From Impatiens glandulifera (taxonomy: Eukaryota; Streptophyta; Magnoliopsida; Ericales; Balsaminaceae): a DNA stretch of 64,000 nucleotides. A program made the translations under genes and the position numbers. Shown here piece after piece: positions 10,385 through 22,676 of the stretch. The stretch covers positions 51,091,852 to 51,155,851 of the forward strand of contig NC_061867.1 of the NCBI RefSeq assembly GCF_907164915.1, given 5' to 3'. Numbering within the stretch: the stretch's first letter is position 1; each line of letters opens with the position of its first letter. A model generated the notes under the pieces. That model was not told the origin of the DNA and did no database searches. It saw nothing but the letters and a program-made list of their open reading frames with translations.

Positions 10385-12770
10385 ATTCTTTTCTTTTTAT
10401 GTTTTGGAATTTGGAAAATTTAATCATTTTGTTTTTGAGAACTTACTATTAGAAATAAATAAATAAAATGTATATCTGGATTGCAGCAGTTGAACTAGTT
10501 GGTTTTATGAATTTGTTATTTTTTGTTTTGAAATGTGAAATTGTTTTTGATATTGTAGTTATGATAAGCTTACTTCAAACAAGGAAACAATCCTAATAAA
10601 TAAATAATTATTTATTTCTAAAGAAAAATATTTTATTTTAAATATTAAAATTACAGTTTTTTTAAATAGATAAATAAAAGTATTATTTTAAATAATAAAA
10701 CAAAAACAATTCTTTTAAATATATAAATAGATAACTAAATAAAAACAATTCTTTCAAATATTCAATAAATAAAACGATTTTTTTGAATAAATAAAGATAA
10801 ATTTTTTAAATATATAAATAAATGAATAAATTAAAATTATCTTTTAAATAAATAAAAATAATTCTTTTAAATATATAAATAAAATAATGTAATTTAAATA
10901 AATAAAAAATAATTCCCTTTTATTAAATAAAATCTTGGGCTTAGACATGTACACACAAAAGGAAGGAAATAGTAATAACTTAAAAAAAAATCTTTTGCAA
11001 AAATTTGAATGAAATTGGCCTATATCTACTTGTGACCTAACATAAATGTAAATAAAGAGAAAACCTAATTAATCTGAATATATTTCATTTTATCAAACAT
11101 TAGCACATGTATTCATATGGTTAAATTAATTCATTAGGCTTTTCCATGGTTAGGAATATTGAATTTAGTATAAATGAATTATTATTTTGAATATATATAT
11201 TTAGTTGTAAAACCCATAAATATTGACCCAGTCAAGAATGCCCAAACTAAACTTTTGGTTTATTTCTTATCTTCTTCTGTTTCCTTTAAAATTTGATCAA
11301 ATTATTTGCTTCTTAAGCCATAAACATTCTATATGACTATATGAATGTTTGATTTTTTAATTTGCAATAATTTACAATGTTAATTATTTAATATTAAGTT
11401 AAATGGTTTATTGAATTATAATTTTCTCTTTAAAGGTTCTTTGTAAATACTCTACAATCAATATATATATTAACACAACACAGTCCACAGTATAATTTAT
11501 TTTTTTCTTATGCATTTTAATAGTAAACTGACAAAAGTTTTATTTTGTTTCATTATATTAAATACATAATTCAACATTTTCTATAATACAAACTTTTTGT
11601 CACATATAAACCGTAAATGAATTTGAAACAATCTTAATTACTCAATTGCATTTTCTCATATTTAACTCAAAAGAAACAGTAATATTTCTGGATTTCGAAT
11701 TTTTATTTTTCCTTTTTAACCCGAACAAAATTGAATAATATGATTTTAATGCTGAATTATTATTAGTCTAAAAGAGAGGAAGAGGTAATTTGATAACAGT
11801 GGAACCGAACTGTAGAGAATTAGCCTAAGTAAAGACATTAAAATGTAAATGAAAAATAGTTTTACAAAAGATCATTCATTGAGAATATTTTTTAAGCAAA
11901 TTATTATCATATTTTAGAAACAATTAATTGAAAGCCATTATAATATTTTTATTTTATTAATTAAATTTAAATCTTAAATATAGAATGATGTTTTAATAAT
12001 TAAATAATTTCTTCTTTTTTATAAATCTCTATAAAAAAAAAGTGAGATCAAATAGGTTTTGAGTTTTTTTTATTATATATATATATATATATATAAAGTA
12101 AACTAGCACAAAATAATTATATAGCCAACAAAATTGACTTGTAGAGAAAGGTGAACAATTTTAATGCTCACAATTTTTATTTATTTACTTAAAAAAAAGG
12201 AGTTCATGCATTTTGTGTCGATTCTTGAGGCGAGTTGTGACTGAACTTTTACGGGATCCTTTAGTATTTAACAAACTAAATTAGATTAGTTTAAATACAA
12301 AACTATAATATACAAGTTCTATTTAAAACTATAATATACAAGTTAAATAAAAAATAATACTTTGAAAATAGGGGAAATAAATTGATTGTTGGCTTGTTAC
12401 ATGTGTTTGTTTGATCTTAAATCAGTGGTGACACCATGAGTCATATATAGTTAGTTGACAAACATCAATTAATAATGACAATTAATATGACAAATCACTT
12501 TATATTTCAACAACATATATATCAATTAATTTATTTATAAATATAATCACTTAGATCAAAAAATGTCCAAATAATCCATTCAAAACAATTAATTTGTTAT
12601 TTTTATCCTCATTTCAAAATACTTTTTGAACATGAATCTGGATATTTGATCCAAATCAAAATAATAACAATTGTAAATAAACATTTTTTTTAGTTAAATA
12701 ATAGTTTCACATCAAGATTTGGGTGGATCCATATCTATATATATCTAAAAAAAATGTTATCAAATGTAAC
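10385..12770. other. AT-rich intergenic DNA between CAD-like gene and NMD3
   Basis: AATAAA signals at about 10454-10468 probably serve CAD 3'-end formation. From about 10590 to 10930 the sequence is a degenerate run of AAATAAATA and ATTCTTTTAAATATATAAAT units. There is a TA run near 12076-12097. The 3' ends of two convergent genes (CAD + and NMD3 -) face each other here. No further gene was seen. Confidence 0.6.
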
Positions 12771-12858
12771 CTTGAGTTAATAATATGGGGAATCAACCAT
12801 TTGGTGCATGTTCCCTTGAGTTAATAATATGGGGAATCAACCATTTGGTGCATGTTCC
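12771..12858. repeat. Two perfect 44-bp tandem copies downstream of NMD3
   Basis: The unit starting CTTGAGTTAATAATATGGGG is present at 12771-12814 and again at 12815-12858 without a difference. It lies about 120 bp beyond the NMD3 stop codon, so it may be in the NMD3 3'UTR. The identity implies a recent duplication. Confidence 0.9.
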
Positions 12859-12974
12859 CAAATCAACAAAAGGAGAAACAAAACATGAAAAACAAAAAGT
12901 ACTTTCAAAACATAGAAATAAATCATCAAATCCCATAACAGAAAATAGAACACAAACAAAAACATAACTTATAC

Positions 12975-14519
12975 TTACTCACTCATGTTACCATCATCAT
13001 CATGATCATCATTTAGTTCAAGATCAGCCAGCAGTTCATCCAAAGGCACAGAAGGCACATCCTCTCCATCAGTTACAGATCCCATTTCAGACGGCTGATA
13101 TTCCTTATTCCTATATAAAGATATATTAAACCTCAAATCAGGATTCTCCTCCAAATCCCTCAAGAAACTTTCATATTCAGAATCCCTCTTCTCTTCTTCT
13201 CCTCTAAGCCCTCTAGCATTAGGATCAATTTCCATATTCAAAGATTTCAGCTTCCAAGACCGCACCTTCTTTCCATGTTTCCTCAGCCGTTTCTCTTGAT
13301 AACACTTCTTCACTAAGATCACTTCAGGAACAACAAGACCTCCTCTATACTTATCAAGCTCCATATCATTACTATTAGCACCATATAAGTCATATCCAAG
13401 AGCATAGTCTCCCGGATTCAACAAATGGCCCAAATGAGTTCTTATGTTAAATATTGTATCATTTCTACCAAAATCCGATACTCGAGCAACTTGGGCATCA
13501 GCCATTAAGTACTTGGAACCAGCAATGCTAACTTCTGAGGAGATTACCTCAATATCTAGAACAACATACTGAACGAGCTGCTGACTTGTAAGTAGTGATT
13601 TGAATCCGACTCGCCAATACTGATCGGCGTCTAGAAAACAGTGTCTGAGGCTAATAGGGTCCAAAAGGGATATAGTGTTGCTAACTTTAATGCAAATTAC
13701 CATCGGTCCGAGATTTCCCAAGCTGTTTGAAACTTTCGAAGGTAGACAGATGAGATCTTCGCGACAGATTGGACATATCTCGACTGAAAAAGTGTATTTG
13801 TAATGGTAAGTATTGCTCTTTTGGTCTTGAGAGACAAGTTGTTTATCGTCGCGACTTTTGATCGGAACAACCTTCCTTAGAAACTCGAGGAATTTCACAG
13901 CGTGACTCCTGTTACCAAAGAAGAAATCAATCCCCTTATCCAACTGGATAACTCTTATGGATTTGACTGAAGCATCGTGCTTGAGTATAAGCTGCTCAAG
14001 AAAGAAGAATGATCGTCTATGAGAGACGTGTTGCCTTAATTGGACTGCGGCCACCCACTGGTCAGGATTCGCTTGAACTCTGGAACAAGATTCACACATG
14101 TGATCTTGAACTACAAACTCGACTACATAAGATTGCTCAAGTATAGCCCCGTTAAGGACTTCTTTCTGAACAGTGAGTTTCACTTTTATCCTCTTCGAGT
14201 GAGGCTCTGTCCAGATAAAATCCGCATTCACCAGCCTGATTTTGTTTATATTCTTCAGTCTCTTTACGCAGAAGGTTAGAAGCTCCTTAGATTCCAGTTG
14301 GGTTTTTATCCACGTCCCTGGTGGCTGTAAATAACTATCGCATTCGGGGCAGTGTATGATAATCACATGCTTTTGTAAGCCTTCTGTGATATCAACTTCT
14401 GATCGAAGACACTTCACACACATGTTGGCAGCATTAGGGATCATTGAGATACCACATTTACAACAGAGAACATTACAGACTGTTTTCTGGACGGTGAACA
14501 TGGCTGATTCCATGGACAT
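12975..14519 (-). CDS. NMD3: NMD3, 60S pre-ribosome nuclear export adaptor
   Basis: The intact frame of 514 residues is close to the usual plant length and has no introns in the coding part. The N-terminal zinc region has Cys pairs at 19/22, 34/37 and 57/60 (CCKC, CVKC, CPEC). A further CESC lies in the segment that binds the 60S joining face, and a CPIC pair comes later. NMD3 loads on pre-60S subunits in the nucleus and recruits the exportin XPO1/CRM1. The C-terminus shows the expected acidic tail with a leucine-rich export-signal-like stretch (LDELLADLEL, about 25 residues from the end). The ATG at 14519 was chosen because a splice acceptor (CTTCCTTCAG) lies 10 nt upstream. A second ATG two codons later is also possible. 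It is a single-copy housekeeping gene in most plants. No lesion was seen. Confidence 0.95.
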   Translation of the reverse strand: MSMESAMFTVQKTVCNVLCCKCGISMIPNAANMCVKCLRSEVDITEGLQKHVIIIHCPECDSYLQPPGTWIKTQLESKELLTFCVKRLKNINKIRLVNADFIWTEPHSKRIKVKLTVQKEVLNGAILEQSYVVEFVVQDHMCESCSRVQANPDQWVAAVQLRQHVSHRRSFFFLEQLILKHDASVKSIRVIQLDKGIDFFFGNRSHAVKFLEFLRKVVPIKSRDDKQLVSQDQKSNTYHYKYTFSVEICPICREDLICLPSKVSNSLGNLGPMVICIKVSNTISLLDPISLRHCFLDADQYWRVGFKSLLTSQQLVQYVVLDIEVISSEVSIAGSKYLMADAQVARVSDFGRNDTIFNIRTHLGHLLNPGDYALGYDLYGANSNDMELDKYRGGLVVPEVILVKKCYQEKRLRKHGKKVRSWKLKSLNMEIDPNARGLRGEEEKRDSEYESFLRDLEENPDLRFNISLYRNKEYQPSEMGSVTDGEDVPSVPLDELLADLELNDDHDDDGNMSE

Positions 14520-14960
14520 TGCTACAGACCTGAAGGAAGAAAATAATCAATGAAACATCATGATTTCATTCAAAATCAATGTTCTGTCATAGTTTTATTT
14601 GTTTGGATAAGAAATATCAGATCCTAATGAAGTCAAAATTCTCTAATTTGTCTAAAAAATCCACAATACAAAAGCAACTATGAGATGAATCGAGGAAAAG
14701 GGTTTTCAAATTTAAGCTGACTGAAGACATTATATTGCATGATTCATCTCATAGTTTAAGCTATAAAAGAAACGGGAATCTCATAATATCCGATATAAAT
14801 CATATAATTTTCAGAATAAACATCTTCACCTGTTTCACAGATTAGGAGATTTCAAGAGAAAGGTAGTAATGGAGAATCTCTTACCTTGTTTTGCCTATAA
14901 ATTGTTGAGAAAGAGACTGCAGAGAATTTCAGGAATACTTTTTTTTAGGTTTCTTCTCTT
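14520..14960 (-). promoter_or_regulatory. NMD3 5'UTR with intron and core promoter region
   Basis: On the minus strand a donor (CAAG then GTAAGAG) ends the first non-coding exon at 14885. The matching acceptor (TTCAG) ends at 14530, giving a 355-bp leader intron, and 10 nt of exon 2 precede the ATG. A weak TATAAGAG lies near 14957-14964. A leader intron is common in plant housekeeping genes. The donor side of this region is duplicated at about 47233-47480. Confidence 0.65.
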
Positions 14961-15768
14961 ATAATAATTCATTAAACCTAATATTTTATTTTAAAATATT
15001 TTTAAATTAACATTTATTTATTTATTTATTTATTTTGAAAAAAATTCTTAAATAAACATTAATGTTTTCTCAAGTTGGTGAAATTAATTTCAAACTTTTA
15101 AATTACATTAAATAAACTTTTTATATTAATAAATTTATTTTTATTGTAAAAAAATAATTCTGATTTTTTTAAAGAAAAAAGTGAGTATATTATCAAAGAT
15201 TTTAATAAATAGTTTTTATATGTTTAATAAAAAAAATTACTTTAAATACAAAAATAGGTAAAAAAATAAATAAAAATAACTCATTATTAATTATATAATT
15301 TAAAAATTATATTAAAATAATAATAATAATAATATAAATTTATAGATGAGAAATGATTAGGTGAGGAAATGACTTGAAATAATCTTATTTACTGAAAAAA
15401 TTAAATAATTTCTCTATTTTCTCTCTTTCCTCTCACTTTTATATTTTTCAATCACTTTTATATTTTCCAACCAGTGAAGAATGAAGGTGATGAAGTCATT
15501 CTCTCACCAAATTCCCCTTCGCTGTCACTCCTCATTATAGATATATACAAATATTTAATTTTAATTATATATGATTTTAAATTAAGTCTTTTAAAAAAAA
15601 TATGAAATTATTTTCCTTATTTTAATTTTAAGTTTACAAAATAAATTGTATTTATTTATTTATTATTTTTTATTTTAAGTTGAAAATTTAATAAAAATAA
15701 ATAATTATTAATTTTAATAAGTAATATATATATATATTAAATATATTCATTAATAATAAATTGCATAT

Positions 15769-15770
<2 letters not shown>

Positions 15771-15829
<59 letters not shown>
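15771..15829. repeat. Uninterrupted poly-T tract (59 nt)
   Basis: Fifty-nine consecutive T are present. The equivalent position in the second copy of the segmental duplication (about 48215-48236) has only about 22 T, so the tract has expanded or contracted since the duplication. Assembly length here is not reliable. Confidence 0.9.
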
Positions 15830-15830
<1 letters not shown>

Positions 15831-16149
15831 ATAAATACAACTTTTAGTTATAGAAGAACCTGATTTACACACAAGGATTGATTCTCCTAATTGCGGTCTT
15901 GTTTGTACTTTATAACACAAATATTACTATTTTTATTACCATGTGTCTAGTGTGGGCAAATTAAATGTTCTCAATCAAAATATATATGTAGGCAATTTAT
16001 TACTCCAACATATAACATATAATAGTTAAATCATTACATATTAATGAATTGATTTGATCAATTAATATATATATGAATAGAAAATTAAATTTGGTATATG
16101 CATACAAAAACAATAGACATGGAAGTTTAGTTAAAGACTACCTAGATGT

Positions 16150-17065
16150 ATGACGGTTACTTTTGAGTCGTTTGATGAAAATTCAATTTGAGCTTGATTA
16201 TGACCAAGTTCGAGTCGCGCCGACCCGTTTAATATTTGAGTCGAACTCGAACTCATATAATACTTGTTCGATGACTTTTAAATTTTTTCGAGTCTAATAA
16301 TATATAATATTTTTTTATATTTATTTTAATATTAAAATCTATAATCTATAATATTTTTTTTTTCATTCTCTATGTTCTATTTCCATATATAAAACCCACA
16401 TTATTATATTATATTACCCATAAAAAGAAACTCTAATTCTCTAGTATATTATAATAAAAATATATTCACAATTATATAATATATATTTATTTATTTTTTT
16501 CACAATTTTTCTCACTTATTCACAAATAGTTTTTTTCCCTATTTCTCTCACTTATTCATAAGTACTCTTCCCTATTCACAATTTTTTCCACTATTTTTCC
16601 ACAATTTTTTTCATTTATTCACAAGAACTCTTTCCTCTTCACAATTTTTCTCACTTATTTACAAACACTTTTTCTTCTTCACAATTTTTCTCACTTATTC
16701 ACAAACACTCTTTCATCTTTCGTCGTTTATTTTTTCATATTACTTCAATCGAGAATTAGTAAGCTCAAGTTACTCGAGTAACTAACTATTTTTTTCGTTG
16801 AATAAGTATGTAAATTTGATATTTTCGTTTTGAAAAATAAATTTTAGTTTAAGTTCGAACTCGAGTTTTGAATATTTAATTTTAGTTTTAAGCTTTTCGA
16901 GCCAAGTCGAACTTGTAGGTAAGATAAATAGTCGAGTCGAGCTCAAATTTATAAAATTGTTTGAAGTCGAATTCTAGCCGAACTTAAAAATACTTAATCG
17001 AGTCGAACATCGAACTCAAGCTGATTTAAGCTTGGCTCGACTTATTTGTAGCACTAGGTAGATGT
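16150..17065. mobile_element. Non-autonomous element with GAGTCGA/TCGAGT-rich ends, copy 1
   Basis: Both ends are rich in TCGAGTCGA and GAACTCGAACTC motifs in inverted arrangement, around an AT-rich core with repeated 'TTCACAATTTTTCTCACTTATTCACAA' type units (16495-16720). The right end reads GGCTCGACTTATTTGTAGC. In the second copy this is GGCTCATTTGTAGCCC, the inverse of GGGCTACAAATGAGCC, which resembles hAT-type termini. No coding capacity was seen. It predates the segmental duplication, since it is present in both copies. Confidence 0.5.
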
Positions 17066-17564
17066 ACAACATACCCGTTAAAAGATTTTAACCAACAAAT
17101 AAAGTTCAACTGAGCTGGAGGAAAGTCAGTTTGTACTTAAGCCAATGTCAAAATAATTGCGAAGTGCATATTGATAAAGATGGAATGACATGCATTGTTA
17201 AAATTGGTTAAAAACAAATAAGTTTTAGTGAACAAATGAAATCCAATAAAGTGTTTAATTAGGCTCATTCATATCATGATAGGTGTTTGTCATGATATGT
17301 TTTTTTTTTGTCTCCAAACAAAATACCTAGATTTCTTATGAAGAAAGAATCTAATAGAATTCAAAATTCAAAAACCATTGTAACAAGGATATTTGAACTT
17401 AATATTAAGTGATTCTAAAAATATAGAAAAATCAGTTGGTGAACATTGAATTTTAATCCTTTTAAGTATTAAACTTTTTTTTTCTTTGAAGTAAAGTTGC
17501 AATCAAATTGAAATTAAAATTAGTTAAGTTTTGTGCAAACAAGTGTACACCATCATTGTCAATA

Positions 17565-20500
17565 CTCAATATATTAAAATTTTGGGCTCATCTTGACAGA
17601 CAAATTTAAAATAATTATTAAAAGTCATACTAGGCTTACTCTATACGTTTAGGTTGGACTGAGTTGGACCAGCTCATAATTTGGCCCAAATGATATGGTC
17701 CAACTGAATTAATGAGCCTAATAAAATTTGAACCATGTGAAGCCCTATGTGAGAAGTCCACCATCTCTATTGTCTTCTTTATTTGTGGAAGCTAATTCAA
17801 GAGTATATGAAATAGTATTTTATGATTTAGGGAACCCTTTAAAAATGATTGAAAGTATAATTATTTTTTCATTAAATATTTATCTGTGGAGAATGATAAA
17901 TTAATAAAATATTTCAAAGTTTAACTTTCCTTCTCTCGTAGTAGTAGCAAGAGAGTTTGAAGAGGGAATTAATTGATAACTTGTTTGTGAGATTACAACA
18001 AAGCATGTTTTTGATTATTTTCTTCATCTCCTTAAGGTGAGTATTTAACTGGTTATTGTCATTTTAATCTCCTCCAAAGTTTAGGTCATAGTGATGTATC
18101 TTTTTGTTGTATATATATATCAAGGTAAGGTAAGTTATGATTGTTGATATTATTTGTTCAAATTTTTATGTCGTGATGTGTAGACTAGAGTTGGTAATCG
18201 TGTCGGCTCAAATTAAAAAAATAATAATGATATTTAAGCATAACTTACCTCCCCTTAACAAACGACTTGTAGATTGAGACTTATGAATTTGACAAATCTT
18301 GGAGGTCCGACTGTAAGAGACTGATCAAGTTGCTTTGCTAAAAAACAACAAGATGCAAGCGGAGGATGTGCATCTTTGTGGTCAAGTACTCGACGCATGG
18401 TTGTAGTTTTTCTTTAACTTGAACGCAATTGATCCTCGTATCCATTGTTTTCACCTCATTCCACGTTCTCATCATCATCACCACAAGCACAACTACCCGC
18501 CACTTTTTCTCCTTCTTGACAATAAACTCATATAGCAGTGATGTCGTGTTTTGTTTTTCTTATTTGGGTGTGGTATAGTTGAGCATCGTATCTAAACAAT
18601 CGTATTCGACTCAAACAATTTTTGTCATAATTTCAATTGTGTCGTGCCATTTCGAAACTCATTCTCATCCGTGTATGGTATGTTCACCCATTTAAAATAT
18701 ATAATTATCAACGAGATCATTCTCCGTGTATAGTATGTTCACCCATTTAAAATATATAATTATCAACGAGATTATTTGTGTAGTGTGATAACTCGTGTCA
18801 ACATGTTTATTCCTTTTTAAAAGAAATAATCATATTTATTCATTTTAATGGGAGACTAAGTTCGAGACTTAGTCTTATCCCCAAAAATTTTTTATATAAC
18901 TAAATTAAATTAATCTAATTAAATAAAAACAAATAACTAAACTAATTAAAACAACAAATCTAATCATTTAAAATGAAAAGCAAAATAACAAAAAAAATAT
19001 ATATATAATGAAATTTCTTTGAAAAAAACTTTAAAAGAATATTAATATTTGTATTTTGTATTTCTTTTATTTAATAAATATTTAAATTATTAATTAAATA
19101 AAATATTGAATATTCTAAGTATAATAATTTTTCTAAGTCTTATAACTTAAGTCTTATATCTTAAGACAAATTATTAATTTAATTTATGAATAATTCAAAA
19201 TCAATTATTTCAAAAACTCAATTGTTAAAAAATAATTGTCTTTTAAAATAAATTATACAATAAGCCCCCGTGAATGAATTTGAGAAACTTATATATACTC
19301 GGATTTATTAAAAGTATAAATTATAAAATTTGGGGTAAAAAATGAGTGTCTATAATTGCTAGTTTTCTCTTTAAAAATCATGTCATGATTTTTTTCCGAT
19401 CGCCCTCTAGATCGATTACCGAAAAATCATGCCATGGCTACAAAAATAAGTCGCTGGTCCAAAAATTTTGATTAGGTGTTCTTCGCGAAGAAGTCTAACT
19501 AACTTAGAACACATTTAAATTAAAATATTTTTGAACAAAAACGTTAATCTATATTATAAAAACAATAATCTAACACCAAATTAACATTCATAACCTCCCG
19601 AATCAAAGAAAATTAAATATGAATATGAACATTCTTTGAATAAATTTTTAATTCAATCCAAATCATGACGTTTTTAGGAAATAAAAACACCCCCATTTAT
19701 TTAACATACAACATTGTGCATGTTCTTGAGCCATTTTTTTCGAAAAAGGGCTCAAGAACACGATTTAACAAATTAAACTTTTTTTATTTATCAAACTGGA
19801 TATTTCTTTTTAAGATTTATTTAATGATCTTTATAAGAATATAAAGTTCATAATTCACCTGAATATGTAGTATATCAAATCAATTTAACAATTCAATAAT
19901 TACACGCATATATAAATTGAAAACGACAATATTTTAATCAAACGAAATTGAGCTTATAAAATGATTGGAAATTAAAAAAGAATTCATTGAAGTGATTTTT
20001 TGATATCATTAATTAGGAGCAAGAATACAAAATTTCAAAGGAAGAAACATAGTTTTGAATAACAAAGAGACAAGTTTTAGTGTTCTTACTAAGAAAATTG
20101 AATTTGAGAGTTATAGAAGGTCGGGGCGTGTTGTTTTTCTAGGGTAACTAAAGAATAGTATAAATAAGCTACATCAAAACCCTTCACTCAAATTTCCAAA
20201 AATAACTCTAGATGACTACAAGTGCTTTTAATTTGATTGGTGAGATTATGGTTATTATTTTGTTAAAATTGCTAACTGAATTGAATTTCTCATATTTGTG
20301 TGGTGCGCAACACTTTTTAGAGCTAAATGTGAAGTAGTATGAAGGGAGAAAAAAATGTTTTACAAAATCATTGGAATTTCACACGTCTTTAACTTGGTGT
20401 TCATAAAAAACGCATTGAAACTGGTTGAACACTCAAAAGCCGAAGGATCACTCTTATATATTTTATTCCAATAAAAAAATGGGAATAATCACTTTTATAA

Positions 20501-20731
20501 TTAATTAGAACGGCTATATTCACTTAAATGACCAAATAAACTTGTGTTGATTCATATGATTCTATTTGAACAAAATATTTAGGTCACTATAAATAATTTT
20601 ATTATATCTTTCTCAATCATCATCTTTTTCATTTTGAAAGTCTCACCTTCTTTTATATATGGAAAGTCACAATATGAAGAACCCACTTCAAAAATTCTTT
20701 CTAAATATCACTGATATTTTCAAATTTTATT

Positions 20732-20798
<67 letters not shown>

Positions 20799-21189
20799 CC
20801 CTTAACTTATATTTGTTTTTATATATGTACATATGTACTTTTATTATCTTTAACCACCTAAGTGTTTAAAATTTAAATGACAATATTCTACTAGCGCATA
20901 AAAATTGTGCATAAAACATCTAAGATTCTTAATCAATATGTCTTAATTCATGAAGAAATAAACCAATCATTTTTCGAGACTAAATAAAGTACAATATAAA
21001 AAATTAATATTTGAAAATTCTAAAGCTATTTTCAATATATGTGAGTGCAGAATAATATAAATTTATTTAAAAAATATATATTTACAGAAATATATATATA
21101 TATATATATAATGCTTAATTTGATAAAGAGAAACCTAAAGTATATAAATTTGTTGATTAAACTTGAACTATCAATATATTATATATAGT
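17565..21189. other. Gene-free AT-rich stretch with scattered repeat debris
   Basis: No gene was found. It contains a degenerate relative of family R ends (about 18585-18805, TTCAATTGTGTCGTGCC and similar). It also has a 55-bp tandem duplication (18669-18723 and 18724-18776), a 12-bp perfect hairpin with a 16-nt loop (19721-19732 and 19749-19760), and a TA microsatellite at 20740-20796. The part from about 19260 to 20480 has a less biased composition and could be decayed LTR-retrotransposon sequence. No LTR pair, primer site or protein remnant could be shown. Confidence 0.5.
20740..20796. repeat. TA dinucleotide microsatellite
   Basis: About 28 TA units without interruption. Similar but shorter runs occur near 5880, 12076, 21097, 47907, 48388, 52976 and 55436. 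Confidence 0.9.
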
Positions 21190-21990
21190 ATATATTAGAA
21201 TTAAGCATTCGGCATAAGCATTTGTATTCGACTCGGGTAAGTTGTGTTAGATTTTTAATTGTGTCGTATTGTGTCGTGTCTCAATCTTATTTGTGTCGTA
21301 TTGTGTCTTGACCCACTCAAAATATTATGATTCATGGACTCTTTCGTATCGTATTATTTGTGTTTACGAGTTTATTCGTGTCGTGCTAACTCGTGTTTAA
21401 ATTCGTGTTTCGTGTTATTTCGACTAGATTTTGTCATTGTGTCAACACAATCGTGTCTTGACACACTCATGTTAATTATTTATTTATTTATATATATTAA
21501 ATTATATTGTTAGTAAAAATTATAAAATATGATTATTAATTAATTTTTATTTTAAAAAAGTAAATTAATTTAATAAGTTAAATATATTAAATTTAGAATG
21601 ATTTGAGATTTTTCTAAATGATTGAGTGATATACAAATATCAAATCCTTCATCAAATTAATTAATTATTACTGTAAGCATTGAATAATTTTTTAGGAAAA
21701 ATTATTAGAATTTATATATTAATTAATTTTTTATTTAATATAATTAAAAGTAATTTAAAATTTTTTAAGTTAAAATATATTTTTATAACTATTCACTATG
21801 ACATCTTTTTGAATTAATATTAATTTTATAAATTAGATTTTTATTTAATTTATAAAATTAATTTAATTTTTTTATTTTATAATTTTTTTTTGTCAAATAA
21901 AGTTTCTTGTTAACTTGTAAAATTTTGAAGTAATTTATGAATTTTTAAAATAATTAGTGATAAAAATTTAAATATGTAATCAATTACTAG
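21190..21990 (+). mobile_element. Repeat family R, copy A, left part
   Basis: The sequence is rich in GTGTCGT and TCGTGTC units (21225-21470) followed by an AT-rich body. It matches, in inverse, 44030-45125 (copy C), and from about 21460 it matches 41255-42050 (copy B). CACTA2 interrupts it exactly after 21990, and the family sequence continues at 28361. No coding capacity is visible. The class is uncertain. The GTGTCGT-rich ends run in the same direction at both ends, which is unlike a simple inverted-repeat element. Confidence 0.75.
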
Positions 21991-22450
21991 CACTAGTAGA
22001 AAAGAGGTATAAGTAAGGGCGAAAACTGTTACTGAAAGCATTAAAAGCTGTTAGTGATAACTATCTATAACGGCAAATAAAATCGTTATCATTCGTTACA
22101 GACACGCTCGTCACAGAAACTTCTTAGGCATCAGTAACGATTTTCGAAAGCCATTACTGATAGTCATTGGACAATAGTAACAGTACTAGCCGAGGTAAAA
22201 CCGTTACTGAATGCATTGGATATCAGTAACGATTTTTGGAAAGCCGTTACTGAAAGTCATTGGACAACAGTAACGGTTCTAGCCGAGTTAAAACCGTTAC
22301 TGTTGTTCAATGACTATCAGTAACGGGTTTTGAAAACCGTTACTGATGCCTGAGAAGTTTCAGTCACGGTCTTTGTTTTGTTAAACTGTTATAGAGAAAA
22401 TTATAGTAACGGTTTTTTAATACATAAAACCGTTACTAAACAATAATCGT
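21991..22450. repeat. CACTA2 left terminal and subterminal array (AACCGTTACTG motif)
   Basis: Repeated inverted pairs of CAGTAACGG(T)TTT and AAACCGTTACTG are separated by 6-12 nt, starting about 30 bp inside the CACTAGTAG terminus. They correspond to the presumed TNPA-type binding sites. Confidence 0.85.
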
Positions 22451-22676
22451 TTTTTTTATATATTTCATATTTGTACCTATATAAACCACAATCATCAATA
22501 ACCAAAAACCACAATCATCAATAACCAAAACCACAATCATCAATAAACAAAAACCACAATCATCATTTCAAAACAACAATCATCCACAAACTACAATCAT
22601 ATCTTAAATCCACAAAAACCATTAATTAATGTACTTTAAATAACACATACATTTCAAAAACTACATAAAACTTCAA

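Larger units (their letters stand above)
14727..17564. repeat. Segmental duplication, copy 1 (NMD3 upstream region)
   Basis: From GAAGACATTATATTGC (about 14729) to about 17564 this sequence recurs in the same orientation at 47233-49786 and 50597-50656, with long stretches identical or nearly so. It includes the NMD3 leader intron (5' part), leader exon 1, promoter, an AT-rich tract, a poly-T tract and a non-autonomous element. Copy 1 has about 190 bp (roughly 15345-15535) that copy 2 lacks or has replaced by a TA run. The breakpoint lies inside the leader intron, so the coding region was not duplicated. Confidence 0.9.

Noticed and set aside
14040..14279. Plus-strand frames opposite NMD3
   Set aside because: They are antisense to an intact, recognised gene.
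19260..20480. Possible LTR retrotransposon in the spacer before CACTA2
   Set aside because: Composition is suggestive, but no LTR pair, primer-binding site or protein remnant could be shown.
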